The notes under the pieces: generated by a model
What the model saw: only the letters and a program-made list of their open reading frames with translations
Database searches by the model: none
Told to the model about the DNA's origin: nothing
Shown here: piece by piece, positions 1-12,660 of the stretch
Position numbering within the stretch: the first letter of the stretch is position 1
Layout: each line of letters starts with the position of its first letter
Source: Micropterix aruncella
Lineage: Eukaryota > Arthropoda > Insecta > Lepidoptera > Micropterigidae
Reading direction: 5' to 3'
NCBI GenBank assembly: GCA_944548615.1
Contig: OX155951.1
Location: 24,548,915 to 24,612,914, forward strand
Length of the DNA stretch: 64,000 nt
Translations under genes and position numbers: made by a program

Positions 1-300
1 ATGTGTGCTTCTAGTATCTTGTACTGGGCACGACTCGAGTCTGTGGGATTGCAGACTGATGCTTCGTGACTGGGAAAGGTAAGGAAAGGAAACCAAGGAG
101 CCGGATTCGTTGACACACCTCGTGAGAAGGGTACCGAATATGCCGTCGCAACCTTGGGGGAAGGTGATCACTCGGGGAATGATATGTGACCGAGAAGCCG
201 GGACACCGAAGTGTGCCGTCGCTATCTGGAGACATGACCACTCGAGGAATGATACGTTGGTTGCTTTATCGCCGGTTTATATACGCCGATAAATGATGCA
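1..300. repeat. imperfect short tandem repeat, unclassified
   Basis: Two diverged units of roughly 65-80 bp lie side by side at about 125-190 and 205-265. Both run from a GCCGTCGC core to a CTCG(G/A)GGAATGATA core. The stretch is GC-richer than its surroundings. No coding sense was found in either strand. Confidence 0.4.
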
Positions 301-999
301 ATCCAAAATATTCCGAGTAAAAGTATTGTTTCGACGGGCTGATTCATAGCTGCACGAGTTAAAATAATAGCTGAATTGTGTCAGTGGATTTCACTGGAAT
401 TCGTTCATTTGTTGATCGCATATAATGGACTTAAGGTCCGTTACAAATGTAACAGATATACGTATTTAAAAATATATGGTAGGAGCTTGTAAGGGTTCTA
501 GATTTAATTATTAAAATTAACTCTTAATCCATACGTTAAATTAAACTTTAAAAGCACATTCAGACAAAGCTTTTTAATGATTTTTTAAAAAGCTTTCCTT
601 AGAATTTTCAAGGAATTATTCGATTCTGAGAACGTCACTTGCTTGAAAACGACCAAAGGCGAAATATTGGGATTGATTCAATTGCCGCAAATCATATTTT
701 TTAGGGCAATAATCACTCTTCCTTTTTCAGAATCCGTCCCTTTCTTCTCCTATATGTGCCTTATAATTTGTTGAACCGCAACACTGGGAAACGCGACTGG
801 GTAAACAAGTAAATATATTAAAAGGAATAAAAAAGACGACTGCCGTTATAAAAAGTGAATGACGTTAAAATAATTATAATATTTGTGATTATAATTATTT
901 TTGTTTCTGTTTTTCAAAAAATATTTGTGATTTAAGTATTTATCCATATAGATCCATACATTTATACATATATATTTTCAAAATGTACTCTAGCAGGCA
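301..999. other. AT-rich sequence, nothing recognised
   Basis: No open frame, inverted repeat or known transposon motif was found in this stretch. Confidence 0.5.
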
Positions 1000-1295
1000 T
1001 TTCATTTGACACTACCGCTATAGATTTATGTTAATTTATTGACATTTGGAGACTTGGACATTTATACAAATATTTACTCGATATTTGGATAGTTAAGGTA
1101 CCCTATGACACTCGGGATGTCATAGCGATTCTAACAATACCATATACTTCTAAATCAGCTCAAGCGTTACGGTGATACTAATTTAAGTAACTACTAATAG
1201 TTACGGTGAAATAAAAAGTAATGGAGAACATACATACGAGTAGATGAACCCTGAACACAACACTTTTTTTTGTTGGGCAGTCGTGTAAAAACAGT
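1000..1295 (+). repeat. dispersed repeat, copy 1 of an inverted pair
   Basis: The reverse complement of 35119-35385 matches this segment over nearly its full length. Shared landmarks are TTTGACACT at one end, ACTCGGGATGTCATA/CCTCGGGATGACATA and ACATACTTCTAA in the middle, and GAACCCTGAACACA then GGGCAGTCGTGTAAAAA at the other end. It is an unclassified interspersed repeat, possibly a non-autonomous DNA element. Confidence 0.7.
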
Positions 1296-2335
1296 TAAAA
1301 GCAATCCATCGCGCTGCAGCAGAGTTTGTATTTATTTTGGTATATCAGCTTGAATTTTTGGTCGCTGTTACTAATACTAATACTGGCATACTATTGTTTC
1401 GCTTTAAATCATGAGCTCAAAAAAACTATTTGAATCTATTTTCTATTTGCATGGCTGGTTTCAGTTGAATTCCGTAAAAACCGATTTTTTTTTAGTGGTT
1501 GAAAAATCTGAAACTCTCAGGTTTTGTGATATTTACTAGTATATTTTGTGATATTTGGTAACGATATATTTTACTAGAAGCTATATCTACTAGCATATAT
1601 CTTTCCACCTATGAATCTTAGGGTAGTAGTTAAGTACATTTGCATGAGCAATGAGTAAATTCAAGTTAGCAGTAGACTGGACGGCGAACGGCGCGGCGCG
1701 GCAATAGGATTAGCAACGGACGTAGCGCTCCCGCCACAGCTGCCTCGTCATATCAAAGCTGCTCATCTTTACCTACCTACATATATATAAAATACATACA
1801 TATTATAAAATTGAAGATTTTTTTAAGCGATACATTGGTCTGGTCAAGTCGTTGTTGTGTAACATAGCTATGAAAACCATTTGTAAAGTGTTATTATTAT
1901 TATTATTACTATTACGTAAAGCTATTGATTATATAGTGTAGTAATCAATAGTAAAGCCTACAAGCAAGGCATAAATGTCTAGAAACATAAGACGTTCGGA
2001 AAGTACTGTAAGTCTACTTCTAACAAAAAATCTATCTATACCTTATCTGTATGTGACAGATATATGTATCTAGTATATTAACATTATTTTAAATTCAAAA
2101 TTTGAAGGTATTTTTCCTGTTGTCATTGGAATTGAAGACTCTTAGGGATACTCAGGATATGTTGCCTTCACGAAAGTGCTATGTAAAATTTCATCATAGT
2201 ATATTCTTAACGTATTATAAATAAGCAATACTTCATCGAATTCAGTATCATAGGAATGTACTTATTACCAGAACTTTACGGATGCAGAAAAACACATCGT
2301 CAATGCTCTTTCCCATAAATTCGGAGGTGCATTGG
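1296..2335. other. AT-rich sequence with a small GC-rich patch
   Basis: Nothing recognisable except a GC-rich patch near 1680-1750. Short (TTA)n is present near 1893-1910. Confidence 0.4.
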
Positions 2336-2345
2336 ACGTTGGAAT

Positions 2346-2995
2346 CGCACCAATCTCTTCTGCGGTTTGAGATAGCGCAGGGTACTTACGTACATGATCA
2401 TGGTGATATAATGACACACGAGTTAATAGATACATACTATGCAAGCCAATTACAGTCTGAATCTCCAGACAGATAGACAGATAGACAGACAGATGGACAG
2501 ACAAAATGTTTCTCTGTTTTTTTTTTGTTCTAAATGTTCTAAAACGGATAAATATTTCAATTTGAACCAAACATATTTTTGAGATTTATCATGTAATTCA
2601 AGACACCTCGCACCAATCTCTTCTGTGGGTTGAGATAGCGCTGGATACATATATACATAGATGACCATGGTGACATGATGATAAACGAGTTGATACACAC
2701 ATATACAATGCAAGCTAATCACAGTCTGGATCTCCAGACAGACAGACAGACTGACAGAAAAATCGTTTTTTTGTTTTTTTTTAAATGTTCTAAAACGGAT
2801 ACATATTTAATTTTGAGCAAAATAGCTTTTTAAGATTTATTGGGTAATTCAAGACTCTTCGCACCAATCTCTTCAGCGGGATGAGATAGCGCTGGATACA
2901 TACATACATGATCATGGTGACATGATGACAAACGAGTTAATAGATACATACAATGCGAGGTAATTACAGTCTGGATCTCCAAATGACCAATTATT
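2346..2995. repeat. tandem repeat, about 250-263 bp unit, 2.5 copies
   Basis: The word CGCACCAATCTCTTC starts at 2346, 2609 and 2860, giving periods of 263 and 251 bp. Each unit continues with GAGATAGCGC, a GATCATGGTGA-like word, ACAGTCT(G)GATCTCCA, a short (GACA)n tract (absent in the third), a T-run and GTTCTAAAACGGATA. The third unit is cut off after CTCCA. Local open frames here are by-products of the repeat. Confidence 0.85.
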
Positions 2996-3385
2996 GAGGG
3001 ATATTATTACGGTGTGCCATATAATACGCCAGTCATTCATTGGCGGACAAGCGATCCGATATACGGCGTGGCGGTCCATTCGTGCGGGGGCGGCTTCGAT
3101 TGGGGCTGGGGATGGGTAAAACAGGCGGGTGGCAGGTGTTCAGCTTCACAGAAGATTTCGCTGTGTATGGTTGAGTGGGGCCGATAAAGATATCCGACGC
3201 GCCGAGTTCATCGCTCGCACGAATCCTTATAGTTGAGTATTAAAACTTAGGTAGTGTCCTATTTTGCTATGTTTGTCTGCTACTGGTATTCTTCAACCAA
3301 GACTTTCTTCTATGGTTACATCATATTCTCAGATCGATGCGCAGCTTTTTCTCTGTTCTTGACAGTTCACACCGACAGTTCACAA
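2996..3385. other. GC-rich island, no gene recognised
   Basis: Around 3030-3230 the base composition shifts sharply to GC-rich with many CG dinucleotides, unlike the AT-rich flanks. No frame, repeat partner or motif was recognised. Confidence 0.35.
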
Positions 3386-3527
3386 TCCGATATTTCGCCG
3401 GTTGGCGTTCTTCAGGGATCTGCTCTTGAAACCTTCTATTCTTTATCTTTGTCAACTACCTGCCTATTGCGACTAAGGTGGGTCATCTATTTATGCCGAT
3501 AATACCAGTGTTATTGTTGATGTATTA

Positions 3528-3757
3528 AACCATTGAAAGCCATAAGCTTTGCTGTAGAGTACGGAAAATTTTAATACGAGCACATAAAACTGTAAAAGGG
3601 GCATGTAAATAATATGTATTACCAAGTTTTGTGAAAATTTAATAAACAGTTTTTATATAAATTGATGGGAAATATGTGTCCCTGTGGTCCATGAGAAATG
3701 CAAGTTACAACTTTTTCCAAAATTTTCGTCGTAATAAGTTACACTTTGACGTTTAAA
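3528..3757 (-). mobile_element. short dispersed repeat inserted in the RT remnant (MITE-like)
   Basis: The reverse complement matches 46540-46765. The clearest shared core is ATGGACCACAGGGACAC followed by CATCAATTTATA, TTTTCACAAAACTT and TTATTTACAT. It separates two RT motifs that are normally adjacent, so it is a later insertion. Clear terminal repeats were not resolved. The family is unclassified. Confidence 0.6.
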
Positions 3758-4257
3758 ATTAGTCGACAATTGTACAATTATGAAGAAGTTAATAATATAC
3801 TCTCAAAAGTTGTCCATTGGTTTAATGTAAATAACCTACTATTAAATGAAAAAAAAACAATTACTAATTTCTATACCTAATGATAAGCAGGTACAAACTA
3901 ATGTAGAAATAAATGGAACTAGACTGGAGCCTGTTGCTTCAACTGTGTTTCTAGGGATAACAATTGACTCCAAATTACAATGGGGCCCACAAATTGAGAA
4001 AATGACAGGAAAACTTAGCTCCGCGGCATACGCAGTTAAAACAATAAGGCGGTTGACTGATGTAGATACAGCAAGAATAGTATACTTAATTACTTTCATA
4101 GCATTATGTCCTATGGGATTCTTCTCTGGGGAAGCTGTGCGGACATCAATAACATCTTTATACTACAGAAACGTGCTGTAAGAGCTATATATAAACTTAG
4201 TCCTCGGGTTTCACTTAGAGAAAATATTAAAAAGATAAATATTCTTACTGTTGCATC

Positions 4258-4716
<459 letters not shown>

Positions 4717-5149
4717 GAAAATCTGTTTTATGTCCACAAGAATATTGACAAAATTAAAAAAAAGCGACACTCATAATGTTAATACTAAACATAAGCATAA
4801 CCTTCTTGTACGTGCCACTCGTCTCCACAAAATAAGCAATTCTTTTTTAGGACAATGTATACGCTTCTATAACAAACTTCCTCTTACTCTTAGAGAACTA
4901 TCTGTAAATAAGTTTAAAGCTACCATCAAAGCAAAATTGTATAAAAAAGCATACTATACAATATCTGATTATGTAAATGACAAAACGGCTTGGGAGTAAG
5001 GCTTGGACGCATCATAAGAACATAAATTAAAAATAATATTGAATTGTGTCTATATGAATAAAGAACATTTAGATTTTTTTTATTTCGATTTTCAGAATAG
5101 TTTCAAGCAACTATCGGTAGTAGTTAAAATAAGGCGAAGCGACGATGTG

Positions 5150-5535
5150 GTTTTACTACCACGCGATCATCAATAAATCTGTACAAGTACTGACGTAAGC
5201 TGATGATATTGATATCATTACACGATCTTTACAAGTCCTCAATGAAGCCTTTTAAGCATCGGACAGATCAGCAAATGTATGGGCCTGAATATCAATTTGT
5301 AAAAAACCAAACACATAGCTGCCCACGTCAAAAGAGTAAATCCCGCTCCTTTTGTAATTATTAACTACCTATACATTTCAATCTGTAAAACAAATCACAG
5401 ACCTGGGGCCATAATTTACTAGCGACAACAGAGCTAACATTACGTTCAATGGCTGCAAATTGTTGTTGCTTGGGACTCCAGTCTCAAAATAAATCCCGCA
5501 AGCTATCCCGCAGGATGAAAACAACTATCTATCGG
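5150..5535 (+). pseudogene. RTE-like reverse transcriptase remnant, 5' part
   Basis: Frame pieces match the C-terminal half of an RTE-type RT. INKSVQVLT followed by a stop and ADDIDIITRS (about 5170-5225) is the catalytic YADD block with the Tyr codon mutated to TAA. Further on, AANCCCLGLQ and KLSRRMKTTIYR (5452-5535) match the conserved 'AN..Y.GL...LSR.TK..IY' stretch of this clade. The reading frame stops abruptly at 5535 and resumes in the same phase at 11250, on the far side of the LOA-type element. Several stops and a frameshift mark it as dead. Confidence 0.8.
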
Positions 5536-5955
5536 GGGGTCGGGGGTAGTGGGTACGTTCAGGTACGCGACGCTGAACTACTGGCCGGCACCTCAAGCCC
5601 AACATATACGTCCACGTCTTCCCTGGTCTGCCGCAGCGGACCAGGGAGGAACCCACCCAGGCTTGCTGGATGGGTCGTACCCCCCGGACAATGCTAGTGG
5701 TTGAAAACGGGCGTCGCAACATTTACAAACATACCCCGAACCACTAGCAGCTAAATATGAGGGCGACCACCTGGACGGGGACACTCCCACCCGACCGGTG
5801 TTTCCTCCACCCAAAACATAACACTCCTACCAACCTCCTATGATCCAAAAAGTCAGTTCCCCTCCCTTCTAACAATCCTGCCCCCACGTCCACTCCTACC
5901 CTCCCTCGTAACCCCTCCCCTAATCCAAGGTGAATCTTTTCGTGCCGATGGATGC

Positions 5956-7537
5956 ATGGCTGTGAGAGAGCACAGTCTCAAACGAAAGACCTCGGGAACC
6001 GGGCGAAACCCGTTGTATCATAGCCTTATTCACGCAAGCGGGGCCCTGCGTGAACGGACAAATACTTCCCTAGCTACTCGTGGGAACAAAAATGGAAAAG
6101 CATATAAATCAAAAAATCAAAATGAAGAAAAGGAGGAGAACACAAAACATACGCCCACCTTAGATGAGACGGCGCAAGCTGAAGCACTAAGGGAGGCGAA
6201 AAGAAAAACCAAGAGAGAAACGGCTGTGAAGGAGCCATTGAAGCTAGTTTGTCCACTAGAAACTGGGGTACCAACAACAGGAACCCCGGCCACGGTGGAC
6301 AAGCTGGAGACGATGAAGCCTTCAACAGCTGGGTCCTCAAAACAGACCACAGAGACAGCTAAGAGCGGGACACACGTTGAACCCTCAAAGCAAGTCATCG
6401 ACCCCGGCTGGGAGATCAGGTGCAAACGCAAGGGGAAACCTGCCCAGACCGGAAAAGACCAACCTCTGAGAAAGAGTTTTTCACAGAGGAAGAGGCAGCG
6501 GCTCCAGAAGCGAAGAGAAGCAGGAAGCCGCGCCCCTGGAAACAAAAAGGAGGTCGAAGCCCCTAAAGGACAGGGCGAGGGAGCGACGACCCCAGCGGTA
6601 CAAAACCAGGCGAAAACCAAGAGGGCCCGCCTGGACGAAACCATTTCCCCTAGAGGCGACCAAAAGAAGCGCAAGACGGACGCTCAGGGGTCAAAACAAC
6701 CCTCCACCTACGCGGCGGCAGCAGCGACAGACCTGGCAGTTGCGATCACCAACGCACGCACGGACAGACTGACGCAGCAAGACGCTCAGGAGGTGGAACG
6801 CAAGATCGGAGATGCCATCTACCAGATAGCCATCGAGACCGATCTTGATACAGAAGCGCAGGCCCCAGCGTTCTCAGGTAGACCCAACTTTGTGGATGGT
6901 TACCTAAAGCTGTGGTGCCAAGACGCCAATACGAAGGCATGGCTGACAAAGTGGCTGGAGACGGCCACGCTCCAAAACGGAGACCATCTGGTCGGGAAGA
7001 GAGAGGACGAGATGGTCAGAAACGTAAGGTGCGGTATCCTAATACCAGATCTAGAGGAGAACCTCACCAAAATTGGAAGGGTCCTAAACTTCCAAAACCA
7101 ATGGGCCATGGTGAGAAAGTGGAGGCTACACCAGGCAATAACACTAAAGACCAAAAAGTGCACACTACTTCTGGTGGGAATCCCGGAGGACGTTGTACCT
7201 ACTGTGTTGGAAAGGGATAGAAGACTGAGCTACTTATGTGGTACGGTCTATATCCGTTTCCAACACGGCGGGGGACATTTCCGGGATTTCCCACCGGAAA
7301 AGAACAACCCCACAAGAGGGCAAGACGGACGAGGAAAGCAAAGAGAGCGAAAGCGAGTCCACCAAAAAGTCCGCACCCTCTGCAATGGAGACAGACGAAC
7401 CCTCAGAATCCGACGTCGAGGAAGGCATACTGCTGGACTCCGAGGATGAAGAGGGCCTACCAAAGGGGATAAGTCTCCTGGACCTAAAGGGGCAAGGGGA
7501 AAAGAAGCATTCCTCCAATGCTTCCTTCCCTCTGTAA
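5956..7537 (+). pseudogene. ORF1 protein of the LOA/I-type element (one frameshift)
   Basis: ORF1 encodes the RNA-binding partner that packages the element RNA. The ATG at 5956 opens a frame of 497 codons. Its N-terminal half is very rich in Lys, Glu and Pro, with basic nuclear-localisation-like clusters such as RKRQRLQKRREAG. A folded segment at residues about 310-430 (GYLKLWCQDANTKAWLTKWL onward, with VLNFQNQWAMVRKW) resembles DUF4780, a domain frequent in insect retrotransposon ORF1 proteins. Around 7229-7240 the frame should shift. The overlapping frame through 7537 gives a Ser/Glu-rich acidic tail (SESDVEEGILLDSEDEEG) that looks like the authentic C-terminus, so a one-base indel has truncated this copy. 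Its stop overlaps the ORF2 ATG by 20 bases. No CCHC knuckles were seen. Confidence 0.8.
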
Positions 7538-10500
7538 GGTCCTCCAGGTTAACCTCCAGCACAGCGAATCTGCAACGGCTCAACTTCGGAAATGGCTGGA
7601 GGTTAACCCAACCGCTATAGCCCTGATCCAAGAGCCGTGGATCAGAAACACACGCATAAACGGACTCAACAACACCGGAGGTAATATATTCTATAATACA
7701 CAAAGCAAACCTAGAACCTGTATACACATATCCCGAAACATAATGGCACAACCACTAACTGAATTCATTTCCAGAGACGTGTGTGCCATAAAATTACTAA
7801 CGACACAAAACTCAAGACTGCCGGAGATAGTTCTCGCGTCCGTCTACATGGCGGCAGAAGACGAACCACCTCCTACGGAAATGAACAACCTCGTACGTTA
7901 CTGCGAACGTGCAGGGCTTGAACTGGTCATATCTGCGGACTGCAATGGCCACCACAACCTATGGGGAATGGAAACAAACAACAACAGGGGTAACGATCTT
8001 GTTGAATACCTTATGACAACTAACCTAGACATACTCAACACAGGATCAAAACCAACTTTTGTCACTCGTAGATGTAACACTGTAATTGACATTACCTTAA
8101 GCACAGGACTGGCAGCTCAACACGTGTCCAACTGGCAGGTGTCGGATGAACTATCGTGCTCCGACCACAGATGGATTCGGTATGATCTGACAGCAGATAC
8201 ACAAACACCTACACCCAGAAGAAATCCAAGACGCACCGACATCAAGGCGTATAAGGAACTTCTCGCAGGTAAAATAGAAAGCAACACAAAAACACACAGA
8301 CCAAACAACACAGTAGAGTTAGAGGAACAGGTAAAGTCACTCACAAAAAACATAATTGACTGCTACGAAAACACATGCCCACTATCGACACCATCAACTA
8401 CTGGAAAATTCAATAACAGTAGCTGGTGGGGTCCAGAGTTGGAACGCCTAAGAACAAAAATGAGGAAACAGCTAAACAGAGCTACGAACACAAAATCTGA
8501 TGAAGACTGGGACAAATACAAAACAACCAAATCAGAATACAAAAGGAGAATAAGACACAGAAGATCAGCCTCATGGAGGAACTTCTGCGACAATATATCC
8601 ACAATTACCCAAGCAAATAGAACAAGGAAGATCATGGCAGATCAACCAAAACAATTACTGGGCACTCTGAGAAGGAAAGACAACAGCACTACCAGTAACC
8701 CGGCCGAGACCGAAAGTCTACTGGTGGAAACGCACTTCCCAGGTTGCAGAGTAGTTGACAAACAAGAATGGGACGTACAAACAGAAAACTATCATCCGAC
8801 CGAAAACGAGTGGAAGATAGCGGAACATATAACGGAACGGACCAAAACAGCCTGGGCAACGAACAGTTTCAACAACTTCAAATCACCAGGACTAGATGGA
8901 ATATACCCAGCCCTCCTAAAATGGGGAGGAGACAAACTTATCGAACAACTAGCAAGCATACTATGTAGCTGCATCGCCTTTAGATACATCCCACAGAAAT
9001 GGAGAGAAGTAAAGGTGATCTTTCTACCAAAACCAGGGAAAACTGATTACACAGACCCGAAATCTTTCAGACCTATTAGCCTTACCTCCTTCATGCTAAA
9101 AACACTAGAAAGACTATGCGACAGAGAACTGAAGGACACAGCACTTAAAAACATAGGTATCCACCCGAACCAACACGCATACACACAAGGCAAATCGACA
9201 GAGTCAGCACTCCATGCCGTTGTAAACAACATAGAAACTGCACTAGCAAGGAAAAACTCCTGCCTAGGCACCTTCATCGACATAGAAGGAGCGTTCGACA
9301 AGACAAATTTCAGTATCATTCAACAAGCTCTAAACAGACATCAAACCGAACCATTGATTACAGAATGGATAATGAACATGCTAAGAAAGAGAATCATCAG
9401 GCTATCTGAAAACCAAAATCACCAGGCGCTCGTGATGAGAGGATGCCCACAAGGAGGTGTACTCTCGCCACTTCTATGGAACCTGGTAGTAAACGACCTG
9501 ATAACAAAACTAAACAACAATCATTTCCTAACAATAGGATATGCAGATGATCTAGTGATAATGATCAACGGACTAGTAACAAGCACATTGTGCGACCTTA
9601 CACAAACAGCTTTGAAAATAATAGAGAAATGGTGCAAGGAGAATGACCTATCGGTAAATCCAAAAAAGACCGACACCATTCTCTTCACACATAAACGTAA
9701 ATTGGGTACATACAAAATGCCAACCTTGTTTGGATCCAGACTAACGCTTTCCTAAAGAAGTAAAGTACCTAGGAATAACTTTGGACGAAAAACTAAACTG
9801 GAATAAACACCTAGACAACAAACTAAACAAAGCAACAGTCGCCTTCTGGCAATGCCGAAGAATGGTGGGCAAGAAATGGGGACTAGCCCCACACATTATA
9901 CTGTGGCTGTACAAAATGATAATAATACCAATGATAAACTACGGAGCTGTAGTATGGTGGCCCCGCACCCAACTCACTACTGCAATCAACAAATTACAGA
10001 AAATGCAAAGGCTAGCATGTATAGCAGCGACCGGCTGCATGAGAACAACTCCGACAGCGGCGCTGGAAATCATGCTAGGGCTTCTTCCACTACACCTACA
10101 TATACAAAAAGAAGCAGCCGCAACGGCTCTTCGTCTAAAGAATCTAAACTTATGGACCAAATATAAAACACCGCACACGAATATATATGATAATATACTG
10201 TCAAGTTTTCCAATGCTGGAAGCGGCAATCGACAGAATACCCAAAACTATGATCTTCTGGAAAGAATATGCCATATCATTAACAGAAGACTCAAAAGAAG
10301 CACTGAATCAAACGGACCTAAGAATCTACACAGATGGATCAAAAACCAACAAAGGTACAGGATGTGGTGTCTTCTCGGAAGACCTAAATATACACATCTT
10401 CAAACCACTCGGAGCACACAACACAGTTTTCCAAGCAGAATGTATGGGAATAATAGAAGCTTGCAACGCAGTGAAACAGCGGCAGCTAAAACACGAAAAC

Positions 10501-11148
10501 ATATGTATTCTGTCGGACAGCAGGTCAGTGCTACAGGCACTGGGAAGCGATAGATTTACATCTGGGCTCGTATACGAATGCCACCAAAGCCTCCTCGAGG
10601 TATGCGGAAAAGGCAATAAGGTGACACTGAAATGGATCAAGGGACACAGTAACTCAAGAGGAAACGATGCTGCGGATGAACTAGCCCGTAAGGGCTCAGA
10701 CACACCGGCATACGGACCCGAACCTATCGTGCCCCTACCCTACTCGCACATAAACAACCAACTTGACAACCACTACAAACAACTACATCAAACACACTGG
10801 AAAGAGATAGACACCTGCAGACAAACCAAAGAAATAGTAGTGGAATACAACCACAAACTTACCAAAACACTTCTAAGGACAAAAAGGCCCCAACTACGCA
10901 AACTAGTGGGACTGATAACAGGACACAACACACTAAACAAACACCTCTTCAACATGGGCGGAACGAATAGCCCTATGTGCAGAGCATGCATGGAGGCGGA
11001 AGAAACCACAAAACACATTCTGCTAGATTGTAAACAGGTAGAAGTATACAGGACAAAACACCTTGGGACTCCAGGCACCCTGCGCGAGGCAGCAGGAAAC
11101 CTGAAAGCCCTGCTGGCTTTCGTCGAGGAGCTGGGGTGGGTGGAATAG
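7518..11148 (+). pseudogene. ORF2 polyprotein: endonuclease, reverse transcriptase, RNase H (one frameshift)
   Basis: ORF2 makes the enzymes for target-primed reverse transcription. The AP-like endonuclease comes first: VLQVNLQHSE, ALIQEPWI, ISADCNGHHNLWG and the terminal CSDHRWIRYD. The RT follows: KSPGLDGIYPALLKW, FRPISLTSFMLKTLERL, FIDIEGAFDKTNF with a catalytic Asp, RGCPQGGVLSPLLWNL, and IGYADDLVIM with the catalytic YADD. The frame breaks at about 9740-9753 by one base and resumes with EVKYLGITLDEKLNW. A complete RNase H follows with the D-E-D-D set: IYTDGSK, FQAECMGI, ILSDSRS and GHSNSRGNDAADELA. The end has a CRACMEAEETTKHILLDC zinc-finger-like motif, then a stop at 11146-11148. Apart from the single indel it looks intact. 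That indel could be a sequencing error or a real mutation. Confidence 0.93.
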
Positions 11149-11212
11149 CGCTACCCCCGTTACACGCAAAATAGGCACACTGGATGTCGACTTGCGGAGG
11201 AACGCCCAGTAC

Positions 11213-11240
11213 AACTAACTAACTAACTAACTAACTAACT
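11213..11240 (+). repeat. (AACT)n 3' tail of the LOA/I-type element
   Basis: Seven tandem AACT units end directly in the target-site duplication. Simple tetranucleotide tails instead of poly(A) are usual for this group of non-LTR elements. Confidence 0.9.
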
Positions 11241-11249
11241 ATCTATCGG

Positions 11250-11400
11250 ATAACAGAAGCTTTCACCAAAGCGGATGAAAATGCTCTCGATATTTTTGAA
11301 CGCAAAATAGTCCGCAAGATCTTCGGTGTCTTGCAGAAGGATAGCGTGCAATATTTTAGCGATAATAATGATGATTATAAGGACCTATGATTTAAAGTTA
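11250..11400 (+). pseudogene. RTE-like reverse transcriptase remnant, 3' part
   Basis: The frame that stops at 5535 continues here as ITEAFTKADENALDIFERK and then IVRKIFGVLQKD, which match the conserved RTE stretch after the YG(S/A)E..(T/F) block. About a dozen codons expected between the two parts are missing. That deletion predates the LOA insertion or happened with it. The match fades near 11390. Confidence 0.75.
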
Positions 11401-12660
11401 TTTTGCGATGCTTCTAATTGGGGGGGGGGGGGGGGGGGGGGTTCTGTAGCACCCCGAAAATCAATTTCCTATTTGTTTCAACTGAAATTAATGCATTTTA
11501 GACGTCATAAAAAAAAAGCGTAGCTGACTTGAAGTCACAATAGAGAAACAATAGTATACATATTTTCTTATAACTGTAAAGCCGGCATCTAAACTTTTTT
11601 TTAAAATATGCAGTTTTGTAAAGCTATTTGATTTTGCTATATACAAAATCTTATCGAGACTATTTCATGTTTATTTTAATTTAGTAACTATTATATTATT
11701 TTGGTTTTAGCAAAACACCAACCCAAATATCACGCAATTCAAAGACGTAATTGGCCTAATACGCTCTTTTAACGTAGTATTTTGATAACACTGTAACTCA
11801 ATTGATACAACTTTTCTGAACGGACACTGTTTCACCAACGAAGGCGCAAGTTATCGATTTCATCCGTTCGATGTAGTATTATCCATAGTGAAAAATATTC
11901 GAAATGAAACAGATTCGGAGTATTTATTGCTATTTAATTGCGTCTTTTCATTTACAAAATTGTTTAATATTCTTTTCGAGAAATCGACGATATTGGGTGA
12001 TTACGTAAGTCGTAAAAATAGTTAATAGGTAAGTCGTAAATCATGGCTACCATATAAAATGTATCTTTTCATCTTAGTAAAGCTATGCAAATATTATAAT
12101 TATTATAACCTTGTTAATGAATAGTTATTTATAAGAAGACAGTGTATTATATTAAACTGTAGGTATATAAACCTTACAAACTTGCATTTTAATATATTGG
12201 AGCTAAGATCGTAAATATTCGCTTCTGATCTTAATAAATGTTGTAACTGAATATGTTATCTAAGAGAATCATTAACTTCTAGAGCTCAGCCAAGTTCCGC
12301 TAGTACTTAACACCTTAATCAAAATCTAAGCATAGTGTTAAAATAATAACAATTATATAGAATATATTGATCTATGCCAAACTAAAAACTGTTTACAAAA
12401 AGGTATAGTATTAAAATGACCATAATATTATGAAACTAGAACATGTCGACAACGACATTGCTCTTCTCGCAGGAAAGCCTGCATATCGATTACAAGATTT
12501 AAGCCAAAATTTTAAGCATTAAAACAAACTTTAAATCAAGAACTCTTAATAATATCAAAAGTTTATTTTTTCATCTTCATATAATATGTAATATTATACT
12601 TTAATTCATACTTTCATAAAATGTGTTTTTGATATTGCTTTGTATTAAGATTAACCATAT
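11401..12660. other. AT-rich sequence with a G22 homopolymer
   Basis: A run of 22 G lies at 11420-11441. The rest is AT-rich without a recognisable frame or repeat partner. Confidence 0.5.

Larger units (their letters stand above)
5536..11240 (+). mobile_element. near full-length LOA/I-type non-LTR retrotransposon
   Basis: The element has a GC-rich 5' UTR (5536-5955), ORF1, ORF2 with endonuclease, RT and RNase H, a short 3' UTR and a 3' tail of about seven AACT units (11213-11240). A target-site duplication of 9-13 bp, AACTATCTATCGG, is present at 5523-5535 and again at 11237-11249; the first four bases of the right copy cannot be told apart from the tail. The host sequence on both sides joins in frame as an RTE RT. 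The identical duplication and the near-intact ORFs point to a recent insertion. RNase H in ORF2 favours LOA or I clades over jockey or typical R1. The exact clade needs a tree. Confidence 0.92.

Noticed and set aside
6074..6674. Minus-strand frames of 88 and 185 codons opposite ORF1
   Set aside because: They are shadows of the Lys/Glu-rich ORF1, read as Leu/Phe/Ser-rich text on the other strand, and have no domain.
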